Of a stretch of DNA of 17,114 bases, positions 12,759-17,114 are shown piece by piece. Source of the DNA: Ruminococcaceae bacterium UBA6842 (GTDB taxonomy: Bacteria > Bacillota > Clostridia > Oscillospirales > Acutalibacteraceae). Location of the stretch: assembly GCA_002451855.1 (NCBI GenBank), contig DKDS01000024.1, positions 1-17,114 on the forward strand, written 5' to 3'. The first letter of the stretch is position 1; each line of letters opens with the position of its first letter. The notes under the pieces are model-generated. The model had not been told where the DNA came from. It made no database searches and saw only the letters and a program-made list of their open reading frames with translations. The translations under genes were made by a program, and so were the position numbers.

Positions 12759-13432
12759 TTGTCCTCTAAATAAGCCTCAAGCCTGTAAATAGGCAATCCG
12801 AGCGACGCAAATTTATGCTCGTACTCGGTTTCAATGTTATCCTCAAAGCCGCTTTTGTGCAAATCAAGGCTTATGTTTTTAAGAATAAAGCCGTTTTGCG
12901 AAAAACTTTCAAGCGAAAATTCAAAAAATCCCCGATTGTCGGTTTTCTGATGTATTTCAGCGCTCGGCTTCATAAGAGATTTATAGATTTTTAAGAAATT
13001 TTTATGGGTTAGCCTATGGCTTGCATACTTGTTTTTAGGAAACGGACAGCTGAAATTAAGGAAAATAAGCTCAACCGACGAGGGTTTTATGTATTTAGGA
13101 AGATATTCCGCTCCGCATTTTATAAAGCGGAGATTTCGGCAGTCTCTTTCTTTTGCGGTCTCACAGGCGGAGACTATAACATTTGCGTCCTTTTCCACGG
13201 CAATAAAATTTATATCGGGGCGGCGCTGTGCGTATTCGGCGGCAAAACCGCCCTTGCCGCAGCCCACCTCAAGGATAAGGGGAGCCTTTCTGCCGAACCA
13301 GGCGTCAAAATCTATGTATTCGGGCGTTTTGATTGCGGTGTTAAAATTCCTGTCCTCAAAATCGCTTATAAAAAGTATGTCGGAAACCTCGGCAAGGCGT
13401 TCCTCCAAATGCTTTTTTTTGCGCATCCTCAT
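12755..13432 (-). CDS. trmB: tRNA (guanine-46-N7)-methyltransferase TrmB
   Basis: A 225-residue SAM-dependent methyltransferase making 7-methylguanosine at tRNA position 46. Visible: SAM motif LEVGCGKGGF (54-63), an acidic motif ending AVEKD (78-82), the family motif around 126-144, the KTDNRGFFEFS motif (163-173) and TEYEHKF (202-208). In the usual NFSDPWPK motif the aspartate is replaced by cysteine (NFSCPFPK, C129) and the tryptophan by phenylalanine. Other key residues remain, so I think it is active but divergent. The start at 13432 has GGGTGA 7 bases upstream; a second ATG two codons later lies too close to a GAGG. It overlaps rsmG by four bases and follows the membrane protein by 16 bp. 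Confidence 0.9.
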   Translation of the reverse strand: MRMRKKKHLEERLAEVSDILFISDFEDRNFNTAIKTPEYIDFDAWFGRKAPLILEVGCGKGGFAAEYAQRRPDINFIAVEKDANVIVSACETAKERDCRNLRFIKCGAEYLPKYIKPSSVELIFLNFSCPFPKNKYASHRLTHKNFLKIYKSLMKPSAEIHQKTDNRGFFEFSLESFSQNGFILKNISLDLHKSGFEDNIETEYEHKFASLGLPIYRLEAYLEDK

Positions 13433-13448
13433 TAAATTTCACCCGACC

Positions 13449-14273
13449 TCAAATATAATATTCCTCTTCGGATTCGCGGCTGTGCGATACAGCGGAGTTT
13501 TTATACGAAAAATGCGAAAATATAAACGCCGCAATAAACAGTCCGCCCGCAAAGAGAGAGGCGTTGCACGCAAGCGAGGTATGGCTGTAACCGTTCCCCG
13601 TAACGGCATTTATTATAAAGTGCGGAACAGACTGTGTGACGCAAAGAATAACAGAGCCCATTCCCGTGGCAAGCATACGACGGAAATTATATTCGGTGTC
13701 TATTTTGTTATACAGCTTTCCGAAGCAGATGAAGAACAAAAGATTAAAGCAGTAAGCGGCAAGCAGAAGAATATTATCCGTAATAAGCGCAAGCGAAGAA
13801 ACGGATGTAAAATCGCATATTATTCGCATAATAAAATATGCCGCCGGCGCCACGGAAAAAATAGGCGGTATTTTAAATTTTACAAATCCGCTCAATCCGT
13901 ATGCCAAAAGGAATAATGCCGCCGCGATACCCGTTACGGTAAGCAGAGCGGACTGCCATGCTCTTACCGCACCTGAAAACGACTCGGAAAACAGCTCTGT
14001 CCCTACCGCAAAAGCAAAGAGTATTGCCGACAGGGAAATAAATATATTCTTTTTCGGCGGATGCTCGGGGTTTCTGTGACCGGTAAAGCAAAGTACCACG
14101 GTAACGGCGCAAAAGGCAAGTATAAACGCAAGCAGATAATAGCCTACGGTTTTATATTCGGGTTTAAAAAATCCCGTTTCGGTATCAACGGTAAACGCAA
14201 GCTGTAAAAATCTCATAAGAGTGCAAAGCGGTAAGGCAACGCAAAAAAACAGGACAATCTTTTTGTATTTCAT
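13449..14273 (-). CDS. Uncharacterised 8-TM membrane protein
   Basis: I do not recognise this family. The 274 residues (from ATG at 14273) contain about eight hydrophobic segments and short loops, with a DTETGFF motif after the first segment and an acidic C-terminal tail ending SRESEEEYYI. No enzyme motif, transporter signature or signal for a known sensor is visible. ATG at 14306 would add 11 residues but has no ribosome binding site; ATG at 14273 has TTGGAGA about 11 bases upstream, which is long but acceptable. It is the first gene of the unit with trmB and rsmG, 16 bp before trmB, and is divergent from spoIID. Confidence 0.7.
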   Translation of the reverse strand: MKYKKIVLFFCVALPLCTLMRFLQLAFTVDTETGFFKPEYKTVGYYLLAFILAFCAVTVVLCFTGHRNPEHPPKKNIFISLSAILFAFAVGTELFSESFSGAVRAWQSALLTVTGIAAALFLLAYGLSGFVKFKIPPIFSVAPAAYFIMRIICDFTSVSSLALITDNILLLAAYCFNLLFFICFGKLYNKIDTEYNFRRMLATGMGSVILCVTQSVPHFIINAVTGNGYSHTSLACNASLFAGGLFIAAFIFSHFSYKNSAVSHSRESEEEYYI

Positions 14274-14324
14274 ATAATTGTAGGTCTCCAATCCGAATAA
14301 GAACATTAAAACAAAAGTTCAAGC

Positions 14325-14350
14325 ATAAAATTACACATAGGTAATTTTAT
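14325..14350. promoter_or_regulatory. Perfect 10-bp inverted repeat between divergent genes
   Basis: ATAAAATTAC (14325-14334), a 6-base spacer ACATAG, then GTAATTTTAT (14341-14350). It overlaps the -10 box and predicted start of the minus-strand promoter at 14344-14372 and lies about 50 bases before spoIID. This is a good place for a repressor operator acting on one or both genes. The regulator is unknown. Confidence 0.5.
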
Positions 14351-14372
14351 ATCCGAGAACAGAAAAAGTCAA
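14344..14372 (-). promoter_or_regulatory. Sigma-A promoter of the membrane protein/trmB/rsmG unit
   Basis: On the minus strand: TTGACT (14372-14367), a 17-bp spacer, TAAAAT (14349-14344), each one mismatch from consensus. Transcription would begin near 14337, inside the inverted repeat at 14325-14350. Confidence 0.65.
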
Positions 14373-14400
14373 TAATAACATACATATAGGAGAGCTAATA

Positions 14401-15369
14401 ATGAAAAAAATTTTTTGCTGTACGCTTGTAATACTTTCTGTAATGCTTATATTGCCCCTTGCCGCGCTCGAAAGCCCTAAGGACACCGCAGTGCAAACCG
14501 CGGCGCATATTTTTGAACTCCCAAAAGCAAAGCAGGCGGTAAGCGAATCCTTCCGTATATGCGATACCTCAAACGATACGGTAACGGAAATGAAGACTTC
14601 CGACTATATTTTCGGTGTGGTAGCCGCCGAAATGCCGGCGTTATACGAAAAAGAGGCGCTTAAGGCACAGGCGGTGGCGGCGTATACATATGCGTGCGTA
14701 AAAAAAGCGGAAAACGCCGATAAAAGCTATGACCTTACAACAGACCCGTCGCTCGATCAAAGCTTTATAACAAAGGAAGAAGCGGAAAAACGCTGGGGCG
14801 AAAAGGCGGCAGAGTACAGAGAAAAAATAGAATCCGCCGTTAAGGAAACCGAGGGGTATATGATAACATATGAAAAAAAGCCGATACTTGCGGTCTATCA
14901 CGCAATATCAAGCGGTATGACCGAAAGCTGCGAGGAGGTATGGGGAAAGGCTCTCCCGTATTTAAAGCCGGTTGCAAGTCCGGGGGATAAATTGGCTCCC
15001 GAATATGCTACTAAAGCGGAATTCGGCGAAGAAGAGGTAAAAACAAAGCTATCGGAGCTTTGTACGGTAGAGGGCGAGGCAAAGGACTTTTTCGGCAATA
15101 TCAAAAAAACGCAGTCCGGCACGGTAAAAACCCTGACCGTCTGCGGCAAAGAGGCTACGGGAGCGGCGATAAGAAGCCTTTTCGGTCTTCGGTCGGCAAA
15201 TTTTGATGTTGCGTATGACGGCGGCGTCTTCACATTTACCGTTTACGGCTACGGACACGGCGTGGGTATGAGCCAGTACGGCGCAAATTATATGGCAAAG
15301 CAGGGGAGCGGATTTAAAGAAATTCTTTGCTGTTATTATTCGGGCTGCACTGTCGAAAAGATTATTTAA
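14401..15369 (+). CDS. spoIID: Stage II sporulation protein D (SpoIID/LytB family)
   Basis: A membrane-anchored lytic transglycosylase that thins septal peptidoglycan during engulfment of the forespore. The 322 residues have an N-terminal membrane/signal segment (about 4-23), the SpoIID domain with the catalytic glutamate E77 in VVAAEMPA, the LKAQAVAAYTYA helix (87-98), HAISSG, and the C-terminal YGHGVGMSQYGA motif. Length is close to B. subtilis SpoIID. AGGAG lies about 8 bases before the ATG. I could not find a convincing sigma-E promoter: a CATACATA string before the gene lies too close to the ribosome binding site. SpoIID-like paralogues also exist in non-sporulating Clostridia, so sporulation is supported, not proven. 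Confidence 0.9.
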   Translation: MKKIFCCTLVILSVMLILPLAALESPKDTAVQTAAHIFELPKAKQAVSESFRICDTSNDTVTEMKTSDYIFGVVAAEMPALYEKEALKAQAVAAYTYACVKKAENADKSYDLTTDPSLDQSFITKEEAEKRWGEKAAEYREKIESAVKETEGYMITYEKKPILAVYHAISSGMTESCEEVWGKALPYLKPVASPGDKLAPEYATKAEFGEEEVKTKLSELCTVEGEAKDFFGNIKKTQSGTVKTLTVCGKEATGAAIRSLFGLRSANFDVAYDGGVFTFTVYGYGHGVGMSQYGANYMAKQGSGFKEILCCYYSGCTVEKII

Positions 15370-15397
15370 TTAACAATTTATTAATACAACAATTAAA
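15370..15397 (+). promoter_or_regulatory. Candidate direct repeats before the two-component genes
   Basis: TTAACA (15370-15375), 5 bases, TTAATA (15381-15386), 5 bases, ATTAAA (15392-15397). The 11-bp spacing of TTAACA-like hexamers is that of binding sites of OmpR/PhoB-type regulators such as PhoP. It precedes an OmpR-type regulator gene and could serve autoregulation. The region is very AT-rich, so chance is possible. No clear promoter or terminator is visible between spoIID and the regulator gene. Confidence 0.25.
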
Positions 15398-15441
15398 TAT
15401 TTCATTTATATTTAAAGTAACGAAGACAGGGGGCTTTAGGT

Positions 15442-16119
15442 ATGGAAAAGAAAAAAATACTTGTTGCGGATGACGAGGAGCGCATAGTTAAGCTTGTATC
15501 CGACTTTCTTACAGCCGCCGGATATGAGACGGTCACTGCCGCGGACGGCGGCGAGGCTCTCGCCGTATTTGCCGCTACGCCTGATATAAGCCTTGCGATT
15601 ATAGATATAATGATGCCGGAGGTTGACGGCTGGGCGGTGACCCGTGAGATACGAAAGCAAAGCGATATACCGATAATTATGCTTTCCGCAAGAGCCGAGG
15701 AGTTTGATTTGCTTACGGGCTTTGAATCTGGTATAGACGAATATGTTACAAAGCCGTTTTCACCTGCTGTTCTTGTAAAGCGTGTTGAGGCGCTTTTAAA
15801 GCGCAGCGATGGACAAGCAGTTTCGGGAGACGAGACAAAAAAGGGTCTTACTATTGATAACGACGCATTTGTTGCATATATAGACGGGAACGCGCTTGAG
15901 CTTACCCTTAAGGAGTTTGAACTGCTTTCGTACTTATATGAAAATTCGGGACGTGTGCTTACAAGAGACCAGCTCCTTAACGCAATATGGGGCTATGATT
16001 ATCTGGGCGATTCAAGGACCGTTGATTCGCATATAGCACGGCTTCGCACAAAGCTCGGAGACTACGGCGCCGCCCACCTTAAGACGATATACGGAATGGG
16101 GTATAAGCTTGAGGTTTAA
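15442..16119 (+). CDS. OmpR/PhoB-family response regulator
   Basis: A 225-residue DNA-binding regulator. The receiver domain (about 5-118) has the acidic pair D10-D11, the phosphoacceptor D55 in IIDIMMP, S82 in LSAR and K104 in TKPFSP. The C-terminal winged helix (about 128-225) has the ELTLKEFELLSYL, NSGRVLTRDQLL and RTVDSHIARLRTKLG motifs. It is phosphorylated by the histidine kinase encoded next to it and then acts on target promoters. AGGGGG lies upstream of the ATG. Its end overlaps the kinase gene by 11 bases. The signal and targets cannot be inferred; the general type is shared by PhoP, VanR and CssR-like regulators. Confidence 0.95.
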   Translation: MEKKKILVADDEERIVKLVSDFLTAAGYETVTAADGGEALAVFAATPDISLAIIDIMMPEVDGWAVTREIRKQSDIPIIMLSARAEEFDLLTGFESGIDEYVTKPFSPAVLVKRVEALLKRSDGQAVSGDETKKGLTIDNDAFVAYIDGNALELTLKEFELLSYLYENSGRVLTRDQLLNAIWGYDYLGDSRTVDSHIARLRTKLGDYGAAHLKTIYGMGYKLEV

Positions 16120-17114
16120 GGAACTTAAAAATAAGCTTTGGTTTAATATCTTCATTCGCTTGGCGGCGGTTTTCGCCGTGTTTGTGTTGGTTTTGTGCCT
16201 TTCAAATGTGGCATTGCTTGTAAGGTTTTTCAGCCAAAAGGAAAAAAAGGCGCTTAAGGAGCAGATTTCGGCGGTAAGCCGACTTGACCTTGACGATACC
16301 GACGCCGTTATAAAAACATTATCGGATATAAACGAAAAATACAATTTCGATGTTGAAATATATAATTCCTCGGGCAGGATACTTTACACTACCCACGGAA
16401 GTCAGATGATGGATTATTTTTCGCTTAAAAACGATAAATTTGTTATGACGCATGAGGAAATGCAGCCTGTAAAAAGCCAAGACCTGTCTGACGGGATAGT
16501 GTTCCAAACTGCGGTGAGGAGATTTGACAGAGCGGAATTTCTTTTGTGCACAAAGGAGCTTGATAACGGATATACCGCTGAGGTGCGTATACAAAAACAG
16601 CTTATTTCCAATTCGGCGGCGGTTGCGAATGAATTTATAGCGATAGTTTCGGGCGTTTGTCTTGTGCTTTCGATAATATGGGTGCTTGTGTTTTCAAGGC
16701 AGGTTTCAAAGCCAATATCCGAAATGAACGAAATAACCAAGAATATGGCAAGGCTTGATTTCGAACAAAAGCTTAAAATAAACCGCAAGGACGAGATAGG
16801 GGAGCTTGCAAATTCGGTAAACGAGCTGTCCTCATCGCTTAACACCGCCCTTACCGACCTCAAGGCGACCAACGAAAAGCTGCGGTCGGACATAGAGCTT
16901 GAACGGCAGCTTGATGTTATGCGCAGGGGCTTTGTGGCAAATGTTTCGCACGAGCTTAAAACCCCGATAGCCATTATAAGCGGCTACGCGGAGGGACTTA
17001 AGCTTAATGTAAATGCGGCTTCAAAGGAAGAATATTGCAACACGATAATAGACGAAAGCCGCCGTATGAACAAGCTTGTGTTAAGCATACTTGAGCTTTC
17101 ACGCTATGAATCGG
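16109..17114 (+). CDS. Sensor histidine kinase, cut by the window end
   Basis: The first 335 codons of a membrane histidine kinase. A membrane segment (about 15-40), an extracellular sensor region of about 130 residues, a second membrane segment (about 178-200), a HAMP domain (about 200-250), a coiled linker and the HisKA motif NVSHELKTPIA with phosphoacceptor H281 are visible. The ATPase domain lies outside the window. No PAS domain sits between HAMP and HisKA, unlike PhoR or WalK. The start is read as TTG at 16109, with TGGGG 7 bases upstream and an 11-base overlap with the regulator gene; no ATG exists near the N-terminus before the first membrane segment. Confidence 0.92.
   Translation, partial: MRFKELKNKLWFNIFIRLAAVFAVFVLVLCLSNVALLVRFFSQKEKKALKEQISAVSRLDLDDTDAVIKTLSDINEKYNFDVEIYNSSGRILYTTHGSQMMDYFSLKNDKFVMTHEEMQPVKSQDLSDGIVFQTAVRRFDRAEFLLCTKELDNGYTAEVRIQKQLISNSAAVANEFIAIVSGVCLVLSIIWVLVFSRQVSKPISEMNEITKNMARLDFEQKLKINRKDEIGELANSVNELSSSLNTALTDLKATNEKLRSDIELERQLDVMRRGFVANVSHELKTPIAIISGYAEGLKLNVNAASKEEYCNTIIDESRRMNKLVLSILELSRYES

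Noticed and set aside
13029..13916. Open frame of 295 codons on the plus strand
   Set aside because: It runs antisense through trmB and the membrane protein gene, both of which have clear family motifs or membrane segments, and it has no ribosome binding site or recognisable domain.
14379..14387. A sigma-E -10 box (CATACATA) for spoIID
   Set aside because: It lies directly before the ribosome binding site, leaving no room for a 5' leader, and no matching -35 box is seen.
16414..16974. Open frame of 186 codons on the minus strand
   Set aside because: It is antisense to the histidine kinase, whose HAMP and HisKA motifs are plain on the plus strand.

Overview
The window looks like chromosomal DNA from a spore-forming Clostridia-type Firmicute, probably a gut relative of the Ruminococcaceae/Oscillospiraceae. 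Reasons: sigma-A promoters with TTGACA/TATAAT and 17-bp spacers, strong AGGAGG-type ribosome binding sites, a T-box leader, a Gram-positive LexA box, and homologues of SpoIID, SpoIIIE/FtsK, TepA, Noc/ParB and RsmG. I see no tRNA, rRNA, CRISPR array, insertion sequence or prophage. Genus assignment is inference only.

Layout. (1) 1-4402, minus strand: a tight run of an HPr-kinase-like P-loop protein, a PqqD-like protein and an S24/S26-type Ser-His peptidase (gaps of 1 bp and a one-base overlap), followed 24 bp later by a GH2 beta-galactosidase. A clear sigma-A promoter with a 15-bp palindrome directly upstream drives it. The kinase/PqqD/peptidase trio resembles RiPP-maturation parts, but no precursor or cyclase is visible. 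(2) 4469-4821, plus strand: a solitary 61-residue single-pass membrane protein behind a perfect TTGACA-17-TATAAT promoter, with a LexA-type SOS box covering the predicted start of transcription, closed by a strong terminator. This is the most striking find: a candidate SOS-induced small membrane protein. (3) 4820-8973, minus strand: tepA (ClpP-like), the DNA translocase SpoIIIE/FtsK and a membrane-anchored ComEC-type metallo-beta-lactamase-fold protein, from one promoter. (4) 8996-10990, plus strand: a T-box leader whose predicted specifier is GCU (alanine) controls an Lrp/AsnC regulator and a class I aminotransferase, the same pair as AlaR-AlaT of Bacillus subtilis. (5) 10954-14372, minus strand: an 8-TM protein of unknown function, TrmB and RsmG as one unit ending in a terminator built into the end of rsmG, then a ParB/Noc-family protein with its own promoter. 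(6) 14401-17114, plus strand: SpoIID, then an OmpR-type response regulator and its histidine kinase, the latter cut by the window end.

How they fit together. Several genes concern chromosome handling and sporulation (ParB/Noc, SpoIIIE/FtsK, SpoIID, TepA). RsmG next to a ParB-family gene is the conserved origin-proximal arrangement of Firmicutes, so this region may lie near oriC. The alanine T-box plus the Lrp regulator would give two layers of control over alanine transamination. All functions are assigned by reading motifs; no database search was run.
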